Of a stretch of 50,653 nt of DNA, positions 8,080 through 16,934 are shown one piece after another (the first letter of the stretch is position 1; each line of letters opens with the position of its first letter). Origin of the DNA: Asaia bogorensis. GTDB lineage: Bacteria; Pseudomonadota; Alphaproteobacteria; Acetobacterales; Acetobacteraceae. The stretch spans positions 1-50,653 of the forward strand of contig CAMATI010000003.1 of NCBI GenBank assembly GCA_945861095.1, in the 5' to 3' direction. The position numbers and the translations under genes were made by a program. Below the pieces are notes generated by a model. That model did not search any database, was not told the origin of the DNA, and saw only the letters and a list, made by a program, of their open reading frames with translations.

Positions 8080-9159
8080 TCATGCCGCGAGCATGCTGTC
8101 ACGTGTGTGCCGTGGCTCCTCTGTCAGGTCGGGCGATGCGTCTCCGGCCATGTCCGTCAGCAGGCGCAGCACCGAGATTTCCTGTCTGGTCAGGCTGTAG
8201 CGTTCTCCCACCCAGTCCCGGTAAAGCCCGGGCCGACCCGCGCGGATCAACGCAACCGCCTGATCGACGCTCGCGAACAGGCATTCATGCGGCCATAGCC
8301 GATCCGCTCCCGGAAACGCGTGCACCACGGGGAAGGCGCCAACCGCCATGGCTTCCCCGATGTTCATACCAAAACTCTCATACATCGACGTGGACAGCAG
8401 AACGCCCTTGTCCGCGTACCAGGCCGGCATGTCGTCCACATGGCCGTCGAACCGAACCACGCCGCCCAACCCCAGCGCGGCCATCATCTGTCGCAGATAA
8501 CGCACGGTTCGTAGGTCGGTGGGTGCGCCGGCGACGTGAAATACATAGCTGGGATCGAGTTGGTGCAGCCGATGCGCGACCTGCAACAGCAGCATGGGGT
8601 TCTTCTTCGGTTCCAGATGACCGACCCAGGCCACCTTGTGACGGTCCGGCGTGGCGGGCCGGAAATGGTCCATGTCGATGCCGTTGGAAATGGTCATGGG
8701 GTGGACCACGCCCGCCAAAGCGGGAAAGCGTTCCAGCAGGACGGCGGCGATATCGTCGGCCGGGGTGATCAGTTGGGTCACCCGCGTCCAGTCCAGTTTC
8801 GCCGGATAGTCGGTCTGCAAGGCCTCGATCGAATGCAGTCGCAGGATGCAGGGCTTGCCGGCCAGCACGCCGGACCGGGTGGCCCAGACCGCATGGTCCC
8901 AGCACCATTCCAGCCAGACGATGTCGGCCCAGCCGATCGCTTCGGCCAATGCTTCGCCGGGTGGAAGGCTGACGAAGCGGGTCTCGAAAATCCGTTCCAG
9001 CGCGGGTAGCAGCGGATTGAGGAAACTGTCATGCCGCGTTTTCACACGGTCGGCCAGCAACAGGCGCGGCATTCGATTGCTCCATCCAGGGGCCATTTTT
9101 TGTCGGAGCGCTTCCATCGCGTAATGCACACGATGCCGCGTTCCGCTGGGCTTCATCAT
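8080..9159 (-). CDS. Glycosyltransferase, GT4-like (GT-B fold)
   Basis: A 359-residue cytosolic retaining-type glycosyltransferase candidate. The C-terminal half shows the GT4 pattern: VAWVGHLEPKKNPMLLLQVA (start of the nucleotide-sugar domain), a strand with FHVAGAPTDLRT, and STSMYESFGMNIGEAMAVGA carrying the two Glu of the EX7E motif. The N-terminal half is divergent but contains DIVWLEWCWDHAVWATRSG, seen in capsule and LPS-type enzymes. The start is the first of two adjacent ATG codons at 9159, one nucleotide after the stop of the upstream small gene, with AAGG 9 nt before it. This implies translational coupling with that gene. Donor and acceptor are unknown. Confidence 0.8.
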   Translation of the reverse strand: MMKPSGTRHRVHYAMEALRQKMAPGWSNRMPRLLLADRVKTRHDSFLNPLLPALERIFETRFVSLPPGEALAEAIGWADIVWLEWCWDHAVWATRSGVLAGKPCILRLHSIEALQTDYPAKLDWTRVTQLITPADDIAAVLLERFPALAGVVHPMTISNGIDMDHFRPATPDRHKVAWVGHLEPKKNPMLLLQVAHRLHQLDPSYVFHVAGAPTDLRTVRYLRQMMAALGLGGVVRFDGHVDDMPAWYADKGVLLSTSMYESFGMNIGEAMAVGAFPVVHAFPGADRLWPHECLFASVDQAVALIRAGRPGLYRDWVGERYSLTRQEISVLRLLTDMAGDASPDLTEEPRHTRDSMLAA

Positions 9160-9160
9160 G

Positions 9161-9604
9161 CTAACCAGCCTTGGTTGACGAATCCTGAACGGGCGGCACC
9201 GGTTTCGGTTCGGTCGGCTCATTCGTCCTTGCCGGTTCCATTTTGGTTTCCCTTGTCGGTTCCTCCGTGGATGCCCCGGTGCGTGCCTCCGTCTGTGCCT
9301 CGGGCCGGCGTTGGCCTGGGCGTGTATCCTCATGCCGACGATAGGCGTCGATCTGGCGTTGGCTGGGGATGGACGATGTCAACTTGCCGGCCTCGTCGTG
9401 AAACTCGATCACGACAAGGCCCAGCGCGGCGTCGAGGCGGAGGCTGGGATTGACGAAGGGTTGCGCGGTGGACCCGGCGGCCGCGGCCTGCCGCGGTGCG
9501 CTATCGTCATGGCGCGCCTCTCCATGCGCTTCCGAGGCGGCCATCACGGATGGGACAGGGTGGATGGTCAGGTCATTGGGCATAGGCGGCAACACCGCGT
9601 TCAA
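9161..9604 (-). CDS. Small protein with FlaG-like segment
   Basis: A 147-residue hydrophilic protein. The central stretch NPSLRLDAALGLVVIEFHDE followed by AGKLTSSIPSQRQIDAYR resembles the FlaG pattern (a short beta-hairpin with D-x-x-G-K/E-V-x-x-x-I-P). The C-terminus is rich in Glu, Thr and Pro and is probably disordered. FlaG proteins influence flagellar filament length, but no other flagellar gene is in the window, so this link is weak. The TTG at 9604 has a good AGGA 7 nt upstream. An ATG at 9583 is the alternative start but lacks a Shine-Dalgarno sequence. The gene is coupled to the downstream glycosyltransferase (1-nt gap). Confidence 0.6.
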   Translation of the reverse strand: MNAVLPPMPNDLTIHPVPSVMAASEAHGEARHDDSAPRQAAAAGSTAQPFVNPSLRLDAALGLVVIEFHDEAGKLTSSIPSQRQIDAYRRHEDTRPGQRRPEAQTEARTGASTEEPTRETKMEPARTNEPTEPKPVPPVQDSSTKAG

Positions 9605-9671
9605 TGCACCGTCCTGGCGCTTACAACGACTGACCCGTACACCCGTTCGGTTAAGCCAAGGTTAATGTCGG

Positions 9672-10133
9672 TCAGTTTTTCACCAGCACGATGGCCTCGA
9701 TCTCCACCGAGATATTGCCTGGCAGGCTGCCCATGCCCACCGCCGACCGCGCCGGCCGGCCATTGTCGCCGAACACCGCCACGAACAGATCCGTGCAGCC
9801 GTTGATCACCTTCGGGTGGTCGCCGAAATCGGGCACCGCGTTGACCATCCCCAGCACTTTCAACACGGTATCGACCCGGTCGAGGGAGCCAAGGGCTTCG
9901 ATCATGTTGGTCAGGAGGTTCAGGCCGCAGAGTTTGGCGGCTTCATAGCCCTGCTCCACGGTCACGGCCGAACCGACCTTGCCGGTGATGCTGGTGCCGT
10001 TGGCATGGCGCGGACCGACGCCGGACAGGTACAGGATGTTTCCTGCCAGCCGGAACGGCACGTAGTTGCCGATCGGCTTGGGCGGAGGCGGCAGGGTCAG
10101 GCCCAGGGCGGCAAAATTATTGGTTGCGGACAT
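9672..10133 (-). CDS. RidA family (YjgF/YER057c/UK114) protein
   Basis: A 153-residue RidA-superfamily protein. Canonical RidA hydrolyses reactive enamine/imine intermediates; related subfamilies act in other amide and imine reactions. Visible are the N-terminal strand YVPFRLAGNILYLSGVGPRH, the helix with GYEAAKLCGLNLLTNM, VLGMVNAVPDF, and the C-terminal GRPARSAVGMGSLPGN. In the last, the Arg corresponds to the ligand-binding Arg of the family. It is longer than standard ~130-residue RidA and fits the longer YjgF-like subgroup. The ATG at 10133 is clear. It follows the MmgE/PrpD gene by 37 nt on the same strand and probably shares its transcript. Confidence 0.88.
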   Translation of the reverse strand: MSATNNFAALGLTLPPPPKPIGNYVPFRLAGNILYLSGVGPRHANGTSITGKVGSAVTVEQGYEAAKLCGLNLLTNMIEALGSLDRVDTVLKVLGMVNAVPDFGDHPKVINGCTDLFVAVFGDNGRPARSAVGMGSLPGNISVEIEAIVLVKN

Positions 10134-10170
10134 GGTGTTCGGTCTCCGGTTTGTTGGGTGGGGTTCGGTC

Positions 10171-11565
10171 TCACGCGGCCTGGGACCGCGGTCCTGGGAC
10201 TTCCAGCAAGCGGGTCAGGTCCGCCGCGCCGGTCACGGTTTCGATCGCGCCGAGTTTCTCGAACAACGGCGCCACCTGGGCGCGCGGCAAGGCGCGTTCG
10301 GCACAGTCGGAGAATTTCGTCCACAATTCATCCCGTGTCATCGGGATGCCGGCCGGGCCGCGGCTGGGATAATCGTCCAGGCGGGACGCCAGGCGTTTGC
10401 CGTCGGTGGTGTGCACCACGACCTCGGCCCCCCATTGGAAGGGGGAGTTTTCGGGCATGTCGGGATGCGGCCGAGCCTCGACGCGTTGCATGAGCGTGCG
10501 GATGGCGGGGTCGAAATGGGCGTCGCCTTCGAACTGGTCCAGCTTCACGGCACGGTCGGTCAGGGCGCGGGCGATGCAGTACTGGATGCTGAATTTGGCG
10601 CCGAGGGGGGTGCGTGGGTCCGGGTTGTTGGTATGCGGCAGGCGGCGGAGATGGGGCATCACCTCGATCCGGGCGACCTGGTCGGGGGTCAGGTTATAGG
10701 TGGTGGTCAGGTCCAGCATGCGGTTGATGGACGCGTGGGTGCTGCCGCAGCAGGGATAGGGTTTCAGGCCGGGATCGCCGGGCCCTTCGCACTCGATCGG
10801 GCTGTACCAATCGGCGAGGATTTTCGCCGTGTCATAGGTGCCGGGGCCGTTGAAGACATCCAGGAAGCCCTGTTTGTGTTCGAACGTGCCGGCATTGGCG
10901 GTGAATCCGCCTTGCACCATCAGGGCGGCGAACACGCCGTTGCGGGTGCCGTGGCCGACATGCAGCGGCTTGGTCATGGTGCCGAAATTGGATTTCAGGC
11001 CGGACGCGAAGGATGCGGCAAGGCCGAGCGCCATGGCGGTTTGGTCGGGATTCATGCGCAATAGGCGGGAGGCGGCGGCGACGGTGCCGAAAATCCCCAG
11101 GGTGGCGGTGGGATGCCAGCCTTTGTCGTAGTGGTGGAAATGCACGCCGCGGGCGATGCGGCACATCGTCTCGAACCCAGCCACATAGGCGGCGGCCAGG
11201 TCCTGCCCGGTCGCGGGCACCATTTCCGCCAGCGCGATCAGCGGCGGCACCAGCATGGCGGATGGATGGCCACCCATCACGCCGGCCACGTCGTCGTAGT
11301 CCAGGGCGTGCGACGCGGTGCCGTTCACCAAGGTCGCGTCCAGGACGGAGGTGCGCCGGTTGGTGGCATAGATCAGGGCCGGACCGGGGGCTTCCGCAAT
11401 CCCGGGGACACGCAGGACGATGTTCGGACCGTCATCCGCCATGCCGGCGAGCGAGCAGCCGACCGTGTCGATGAAGGCGTGGCGGGTCCACTCCAGGGCC
11501 GTGGGCGTGATATCCTGGAAGTGAAGCGCGTGGATTCGGTCGGCGATCTGGCGGGCGAGGGTCAT
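10171..11565 (-). CDS. MmgE/PrpD family protein (first of three in the window)
   Basis: A 464-residue member of the family that includes 2-methylcitrate dehydratase PrpD and cis-aconitate decarboxylase. The all-helical N-terminal domain has DTVGCSLAGMADDGP, the core motif NGTASHALDYDDVAGVMGGH, and GYEx-like VAGFETMCRIARGVHFHHYD with the KGWHPTATLGIFG motif. The C-terminal alpha/beta domain starts near KPYPCCGSTHASINRML. The ATG at 11565 follows a perfect AGGAGG by 7 nt, so the upstream 46-codon extension is rejected. No methylcitrate-cycle gene (prpB, prpC) is nearby, so the substrate is open. The link with a RidA protein suggests an unstable enamine or keto-acid product, which is inference. 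Confidence 0.88.
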   Translation of the reverse strand: MTLARQIADRIHALHFQDITPTALEWTRHAFIDTVGCSLAGMADDGPNIVLRVPGIAEAPGPALIYATNRRTSVLDATLVNGTASHALDYDDVAGVMGGHPSAMLVPPLIALAEMVPATGQDLAAAYVAGFETMCRIARGVHFHHYDKGWHPTATLGIFGTVAAASRLLRMNPDQTAMALGLAASFASGLKSNFGTMTKPLHVGHGTRNGVFAALMVQGGFTANAGTFEHKQGFLDVFNGPGTYDTAKILADWYSPIECEGPGDPGLKPYPCCGSTHASINRMLDLTTTYNLTPDQVARIEVMPHLRRLPHTNNPDPRTPLGAKFSIQYCIARALTDRAVKLDQFEGDAHFDPAIRTLMQRVEARPHPDMPENSPFQWGAEVVVHTTDGKRLASRLDDYPSRGPAGIPMTRDELWTKFSDCAERALPRAQVAPLFEKLGAIETVTGAADLTRLLEVPGPRSQAA

Positions 11566-12122
11566 GCGGGGCCTCCTATTACACTGTCGACCGGCGGAAA
11601 CGATGACGCCGTGGGTGTTCCCTCTCGGTGATTGCCGGACCTGATCCGGCTCCCTGTGGTTCGACAGCAGGGGGTGGACCGGCGAGGGCGGTGCATCGGT
11701 CATTGTTTCGGGCGGTTAGTATAAGGAGTATGACCGGGGAACGGGGGAATGGGAAAGGGTCCGCCAGCGGCGGCTGGTGTCGGGTTGCCTTTTTCGACCG
11801 CCGCCGAGCGTTTCTTGTGCGCAAACCGGTCGAGGACGCATGATTCCGGGTTTGACGATCCTGCAATCGTTCCGGATCCCGGCCATGAACCGTTCATTTA
11901 CCCCTGCCCGGAATTTGGGCTGACGTGCTTTCCCGCCGCTTGCTCAGGTCCTGCGATGCGCGACGTCCCCGCCGATCTGTCCGCCACCCTGTCGGCACCC
12001 CAATCCGCTTTGGGCGATCGCGTTTGCCGGACCGTCCCGCCCTTCTCAACACGGCCCATCGCGGGGTAGCGTCCGGTATCGAACGGCGAACCGCTGCGGT
12101 GGCCGTTGGGCGGGAGGCAACC
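11566..12122. other. Divergent intergenic region between the first MmgE/PrpD gene and the ABC importer
   Basis: 557 bp between two outward-facing genes, so it must hold both promoters. I could not assign convincing -35/-10 pairs. Positions 11694-11724 carry one copy of a 30-bp dispersed motif that recurs at 27205-27234. A 37-codon frame from 11730 has AAGGAG only 2 nt before its ATG and no recognisable content, so it is not called as a gene. Confidence 0.6.
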
Positions 12123-13160
12123 ATGGCACTCACACGACGGCAGCTCGCGGCGTCCCTCGGCGCCGCCACCACGGGCGTGTTCCTGCCGGGCGGGGCCAGG
12201 GCCGATCTGGCCACCCTGGAAGCGGCGGCGCGCAAGGAAGGGTCGCTTACGTGGTATGTCGCACAAATGAGCGGCCCGGCGGCGGAAGCGATGGGGAAAC
12301 GGTTCAGCCAACGCTATCCCGGTATTTCGGTTGCGGTCATCCGCACCACCGGCCAGGTCGCCTTTGAACGCCTGACCCAGGAATTGAAGAACAGCGCGCC
12401 GCATTGCGACGTGTTCAGTTCCACCGACATCGCGCATTACCCAACCCTGCGGGCACGCGGCGCCCTGGCGCGGTATGAGCCCGAAAGCGCCGGCCAGGTC
12501 GCGCCCGCGTATCAGGGGCTGGGAGAGAAGGGCTATTTCTACCCGACGACCGGATCGTTGCAGATCATGGTCTATCACACCACCAGCGTGAAACCGGAAG
12601 ATTGGCCGAAACGCTGGACCGATCTGTTGGAACCCAAGTTCCGCGGCCGGGTCGGCACCGGGCATCCGGCGTTCAGCGGCTATTTCGGCCAGTGGGTGCT
12701 GGCGATGCGCAAAATGTATGGATGGGAGTATTTCGAGAAGCTCTCCCGCAACAGGCCGCGCATCGGCCGGTCCGGCAACGATCCCATCACCCTGATCAAT
12801 GCCGGGGAATGTCTGATCGGCACCGGCCCGGTCAGCACGGCCTTGCAGACCGCATCCAAGGGCAACCCGATCGGCTTCGTCTATCCGGAGGAAGGCTCCC
12901 TGCTGTGCATCGGCCCATCGGCCGTGCTGGCCGCCGCGCCGCATCCGAATGCCGGGCGATTGTTCCTGGAATGGCTGCACAGCCTGGATTACGCGGAGGC
13001 CTGCGCGGAATGGTTCCTGGAGCCGGTGCGCGCCGACGCGCCGCTGATTCAGGGGGCGAGGCCGCTGAAGGATGTCAAGACGATCAACATGACAGCCGCC
13101 GAGATCGCCAAGGAACTGCCGATCGCGGTCGAGCAGTGGCGGGATACGTTCGGGAATTAG
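12123..13160 (+). CDS. ABC importer solute-binding protein 1, iron(III)/family-1 type
   Basis: A 345-residue periplasmic binding protein of the FbpA/AfuA-like group. The start region TRRQLAASLGAATTGVF is a Tat-type signal peptide ending near GGARA. Shared landmarks with its two paralogues are AARKEGSLTWY, IRTTGQVAFERL, HCDVFSSTDIAHYPTL, GHPAFSGYFGQWVLAM, NRPRIGRSGNDPITLINAGE and APHPNAGRLFLEW. The ATG at 12123 has GGGAGG 6 nt upstream; a long in-frame 5' extension was rejected. It is separated from the rest of the importer by an oppositely oriented polysaccharide pyruvyl transferase gene. The ligand is unknown; 'iron' reflects family naming only. Confidence 0.88.
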   Translation: MALTRRQLAASLGAATTGVFLPGGARADLATLEAAARKEGSLTWYVAQMSGPAAEAMGKRFSQRYPGISVAVIRTTGQVAFERLTQELKNSAPHCDVFSSTDIAHYPTLRARGALARYEPESAGQVAPAYQGLGEKGYFYPTTGSLQIMVYHTTSVKPEDWPKRWTDLLEPKFRGRVGTGHPAFSGYFGQWVLAMRKMYGWEYFEKLSRNRPRIGRSGNDPITLINAGECLIGTGPVSTALQTASKGNPIGFVYPEEGSLLCIGPSAVLAAAPHPNAGRLFLEWLHSLDYAEACAEWFLEPVRADAPLIQGARPLKDVKTINMTAAEIAKELPIAVEQWRDTFGN

Positions 13161-13243
13161 ATCGGTTAGCGAACGGGCACGCCATCCCGCCGCGGGACGC
13201 AACCGACCGGTCTCATCGCCTGACGCTCAGGCCTCTGCGGCAT

Positions 13244-14545
13244 TCACGCCTCCGCCTGACGCCGCGCCAGTACAAATGCCACGAAGTCCGGCAGCTTCGT
13301 GCCGACGTCGTGCACGTCCTTGGCCGAGAACAACATGTCCGACGGGTGATCTTCCAGGAACGACAGCAGCTTGATGTTGCGGGCCATGGCCAGGGTCGGC
13401 GTTTCCGCGATCTTGCCGAAGATCAGGCCATGATAGCGCGATGACAGAATGCCGTCGAAGCGTCGATAGGTGCCCAGGGCGGACAGTGGCTCCGGGTCGT
13501 ATTGGAGCAACGTGAAGCGTTCCGGATGGGGCACCGACTGCATGCCCATGAACACCCACAGCTTCTCCCCGGTCAGATGGTCGTTGTTTCCAACATTGAA
13601 ATAGGATCGGGAATGCGGGACGTGCACGAAGCGGACCGGGCTGTTCCGGTTGCCCCGGAGATAATCGCCGATGACACCCGCCAGTATCCGGGTTTGCGCA
13701 TCGTCCATGCTGGCGGTTGCCACACCGATTGTCGGGACGTCATGCAGGACACGGGGGATGGCGCGAGTCTCCTCCGTCAGGTTGAAGGCAAAATCGAACT
13801 CCACCGGACAGGTCTTCCCGGTGATACGTTCGATGATCGCCTGGGACCGCGTGCTGCGAACCGATGCATGGCGCACGAGACCGAACAAGTCCCTGATTTC
13901 GTCTGCATAGTCGTCGCTGGCGGCCTCGCAGCCGAGGCGCTGGATATCGACCACCGCCCCGGCGGCAAGGGCGGTCCTGGCCAGGTTGCTCATCAGGACG
14001 ACGGTTTCGCGGTCGTAAAGCAGGCCGCCGCCGCCCAGGATCAGGTAGTCCTGTTCGGTAAAGAATCCCGGTCGTTGCAGGGCCTGATTAGGAAAGAACC
14101 CCGGCCCGGTGCGCGGCTTGTTGAGGTGGATTTGGATGCAGCCGGGATGCTCCCGCTTCACCCCCTCCAGGATCGCCTCGTCGCCGACATTGTTCGAACC
14201 GAAGGCACCATAGGCGAAGACCCGCGGATCGGTGGCCGGCCGAACCGGCGCCCGCCCCTCCCGCCGTCCGGCGTTCAGGTAATGGTGCAACGCCGATGCG
14301 CAGGCGCCTTTTTCAATGGCGCGCACCACATCGGGGTATCTGGCGAGGTACCAGGTCTCATCGAAGGCGCAGGGGGGCCGGCCGGCGGCGCGGCCGATGG
14401 AAACGTAATGCGCCCACGCGTCCGCGGCTCTGCCGTTGGCGATCGCCGGCGCGACGTCGTCGTAATGTGCGACATACCAATCCGGATCAAACGCGGCTTT
14501 GCACCGGTCGAGCGCTCTCGTGGCCAGTGTTGCATCCTGGGGCAT
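13244..14545 (-). CDS. Polysaccharide pyruvyl transferase family protein with N-terminal repeats
   Basis: A 433-residue protein. Residues ~100-410 carry the polysaccharide pyruvyl transferase pattern: AYGAFGSNNVGDEAILEGV at the start, DYLILGGGGLLYDRETV, and ILSSRYHGLIFGKIAETPTL near the end. This fold adds ketal-pyruvate or otherwise modifies surface glycans. The first ~90 residues contain two ~40-residue repeats, one beginning FDPDWYVAHYDDVAPAIANG and one FDETWYLARYPDVVRAIEKG. Each ends in an H-Y-x-x-x-G-R signature (HYVSIGRAAGR, HYLNAGRREGR). Such repeats occur on surface-polysaccharide enzymes of this bacterial group. The ATG at 14545 is preferred to a TTG at 14566. The gene lies against the direction of the importer genes on both sides. 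Confidence 0.78.
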   Translation of the reverse strand: MPQDATLATRALDRCKAAFDPDWYVAHYDDVAPAIANGRAADAWAHYVSIGRAAGRPPCAFDETWYLARYPDVVRAIEKGACASALHHYLNAGRREGRAPVRPATDPRVFAYGAFGSNNVGDEAILEGVKREHPGCIQIHLNKPRTGPGFFPNQALQRPGFFTEQDYLILGGGGLLYDRETVVLMSNLARTALAAGAVVDIQRLGCEAASDDYADEIRDLFGLVRHASVRSTRSQAIIERITGKTCPVEFDFAFNLTEETRAIPRVLHDVPTIGVATASMDDAQTRILAGVIGDYLRGNRNSPVRFVHVPHSRSYFNVGNNDHLTGEKLWVFMGMQSVPHPERFTLLQYDPEPLSALGTYRRFDGILSSRYHGLIFGKIAETPTLAMARNIKLLSFLEDHPSDMLFSAKDVHDVGTKLPDFVAFVLARRQAEA

Positions 14546-14725
14546 CGCGGTTTTCCGAACAGGCAAGGGATGGGGACAGGGTCGGATGGCGGGGTATCAT
14601 ACATCAAACATACTGCCGGCACCCGCCGCATAAACCCCGCTTGGGACCCAGCCGTCGATTGCGATATTCCCGTTTGCCCGAGAATGGCCTAGCGTCGGAC
14701 AGGTATCCAAGGTTCGGAGGAAATT

Positions 14726-15772
14726 TTGTCCATCACCCTATCGCGGCGCCAGGCCGTGGCCGGCATCGGTTCGCTGGGTCTGACCACCATCATCCTGCCC
14801 AACGACGCGCGGGCCGACCTGAAGGCGATGGAGGCCGCCGCCCGCAAGGAAGGCTCCCTGACCTGGTACACCGCGCAAATCGACGCGGAAAAGGCGGAGC
14901 GGCTGGGGCGGGCGTTTACGGAGGCGCATCCGGGCGTGAAGGTGTCTACGATCCGCACCACCGGGCAGGTCGCGTATCAGCGCCTTTTACTGGATATCAA
15001 AAACAGCACGCCGCAATGCGATGTGTTCAGCACCACCGACATCTCTCACATGCCGGCGCTGAAGGAACGCAAGCAGATCACCAACTACACCCCGGAAAGC
15101 GCGGCCGGCCTGATGCCGGCGTTCAAGGAACTGTCCGACCCGGGCTTTTCCTATGTCACCAACGCCAGCCGCTATTTCATTCTGTATAACACGGACAAGG
15201 TGAAGCCGCAGGACGCGCCGCGCAAATGGACCGACCTGCTGGATCCGAAATGGAAAGGCCGGGTGTCCACCGGCCATCCGGCGTTCAGCGGTTGCACCGG
15301 CGTCTGGGCCCTGTCGCTGAAGAAGGTCTATGGCTGGGAGTTCTTCGAGAAGCTCGCCAAGAACAATCCCCGCATCGGCCGGTCGGCCATCGACCCCGTT
15401 ACGCTCATGAGCGCGGGGGAGTCTCTGCTGGGGCCGGCGTCCGCCAATACCGCCTATCCGGCGGTGGAAAAAGGCAATCCGCTGGCCGTGGTGCATCCGG
15501 AAGATGGATTGGTGTTGTGCGTGACCCCGTCGGCGATTCCCGCCAATGCGCCGCATCCCAACGCCGCGCGCCTCTTCATGGAATTTATGCTCGGCGACAC
15601 CTACTCCAGGATGCTGGCGATGGATGGCACGGAGCCGATCCGGGTTGGCGTGCAGCCGAAGGCGGGGGTTCCCCTGTTGACGACCCAGAAAGTCATCCCG
15701 CTGACGGTCGATGAAATCCGCAAGGGCGTGCCGGAAGTCATCGAACAATGGCGCGATACGTTCGGAAGTTAG
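14726..15772 (+). CDS. ABC importer solute-binding protein 2
   Basis: A 348-residue paralogue of the proteins at 12123 and 15833. The signal peptide LSRRQAVAGIGSLGLTTI has the twin Arg. The start is TTG at 14726 with GGAGG 5 nt upstream and no better ATG. Conserved parts include AARKEGSLTWYTAQID, IRTTGQVAYQRL, CDVFSTTDISHMPALKER, GHPAFSGCTGVWALSL and NAARLFMEFML. It departs from both paralogues in segments likely to line the ligand cleft: GFSYVTNAS replaces GYFYPTTxS, and GESLLGPASANTAY replaces GExxxGxGPxSTxL. This suggests a different ligand or affinity. It lies 60 nt before the third paralogue. Confidence 0.87.
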   Translation: MSITLSRRQAVAGIGSLGLTTIILPNDARADLKAMEAAARKEGSLTWYTAQIDAEKAERLGRAFTEAHPGVKVSTIRTTGQVAYQRLLLDIKNSTPQCDVFSTTDISHMPALKERKQITNYTPESAAGLMPAFKELSDPGFSYVTNASRYFILYNTDKVKPQDAPRKWTDLLDPKWKGRVSTGHPAFSGCTGVWALSLKKVYGWEFFEKLAKNNPRIGRSAIDPVTLMSAGESLLGPASANTAYPAVEKGNPLAVVHPEDGLVLCVTPSAIPANAPHPNAARLFMEFMLGDTYSRMLAMDGTEPIRVGVQPKAGVPLLTTQKVIPLTVDEIRKGVPEVIEQWRDTFGS

Positions 15773-15832
15773 GCGGTTCGGCGGTGGAAGGCTGTTCAAG
15801 CGGCCGAGCGTCTGCTTAACGTCGGAAGAAGG

Positions 15833-16906
15833 ATGGGAGCCAAGGGAATGGGGCCGGGGGGCAACATGTCGATGGGGGTGACTAGGCGGACTGTCGCGAC
15901 GGGGCTGGCCGCGCTGGGAACGGCCTCGCTGATGCCGGCGCCCGCGTCGGCGGACACCGCCCAGTTGGAAGAGGCCGCCCGCAAGGAAGGCTCGGTCACC
16001 TGGTATATCGCCCAGGTCGATTCAGAGACGGCGGAAAAGATGGGGCGCGCCTTCACCGCGCGCTATCCCGGGGTGAAGGTGGCGGTGATCCGCACCACCG
16101 GCCAGGTCGCGTTCGAACGTCTGAACCAGGACCTGAAAAACAACGCCCCGCAATGCGACGTGTTCAGCGCCACCGATATCGGCCACATGCCGGCTCTGCG
16201 GAAGCGCAACGCCCTGGCCCGATACACGCCGGAAAATGCCGCCTTCATCAGCCCCGCGTTCAAGGGGTTGGGGGAAGAGGGGTATTTCTATCCCACGACC
16301 TCCACCCTGATGCTGATCATCGTCAATACGGAGAAGGTGAAGCCCGAGGACGCGCCGAAGAACTGGACCGACCTGCTGGAGCCCAGATGGAAAGGGCGCG
16401 CGGCATTCGGCCATCCCGGGTTCAGCGGCTATGTCGGTGTCTGGACCGTCCAGATGCGGAAAATGTACGGTTGGAACTTCTTCGACAAGCTGGCCAAGAA
16501 CAACCCGCGCATCGGGCGGTCGGGCAATGACCCGATCTCACTGCTGAATGCGGGCGAATGCGTGGTCGGTCTGGGACCGCTGTCCACGTCCCTGATGGTC
16601 GCCGATCGCGGCAACCCCATCGGTATCATCTACCCGACCGACGGATCGGTGTTGTGCGTCGGCCCGTCCGCCGTCATGGCCAACGCGCCGCATCCCAATG
16701 CCGCGCGCCTGTTCATGAACTGGCTGCTCAGCACCGAATTCGCGCAAATCTGCGCCGAACATCGCATCGACGCCGCCCGCGCCGACGTGCCGCCGAAACC
16801 CGGCGCCAAACCGCTGTCCGAGGTGAAGCTGTTGTCGGTCGGCACCGATGAACTGATCAAATCCGTCCCAGAGGTCATCGAACAGTGGCGCGAGACATTT
16901 AGTTGA
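15833..16906 (+). CDS. ABC importer solute-binding protein 3
   Basis: A 357-residue binding protein, closer to protein 1 than to protein 2. The Tat-like signal VTRRTVATGLAALGTASL ends near APASA. Landmarks are AARKEGSVTWYIAQVD, CDVFSATDIGHMPALRKR, GYFYPTTSTLMLI, GHPGFSGYVGVWTV, IGRSGNDPISLLNAGE and PHPNAARLFMNWLL. The ATG at 15833 has GGA in range, but ATG codons at 15848, 15866 and 15872 in the same frame are possible starts; the last two would give a more typical n-region. It is 28 nt upstream of the permease gene and is the binding protein most directly coupled to it. Confidence 0.87.
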   Translation: MGAKGMGPGGNMSMGVTRRTVATGLAALGTASLMPAPASADTAQLEEAARKEGSVTWYIAQVDSETAEKMGRAFTARYPGVKVAVIRTTGQVAFERLNQDLKNNAPQCDVFSATDIGHMPALRKRNALARYTPENAAFISPAFKGLGEEGYFYPTTSTLMLIIVNTEKVKPEDAPKNWTDLLEPRWKGRAAFGHPGFSGYVGVWTVQMRKMYGWNFFDKLAKNNPRIGRSGNDPISLLNAGECVVGLGPLSTSLMVADRGNPIGIIYPTDGSVLCVGPSAVMANAPHPNAARLFMNWLLSTEFAQICAEHRIDAARADVPPKPGAKPLSEVKLLSVGTDELIKSVPEVIEQWRETFS

Positions 16907-16934
16907 AGGGGTTCCTGCAGTTGAGGCGATACCA

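Noticed and set aside
11730..11843. 37-codon frame with AAGGAG just before ATG
   Set aside because: Spacing of 2 nt is too short, the composition is random, and the AAGGAG falls at the edge of the dispersed 30-bp motif.
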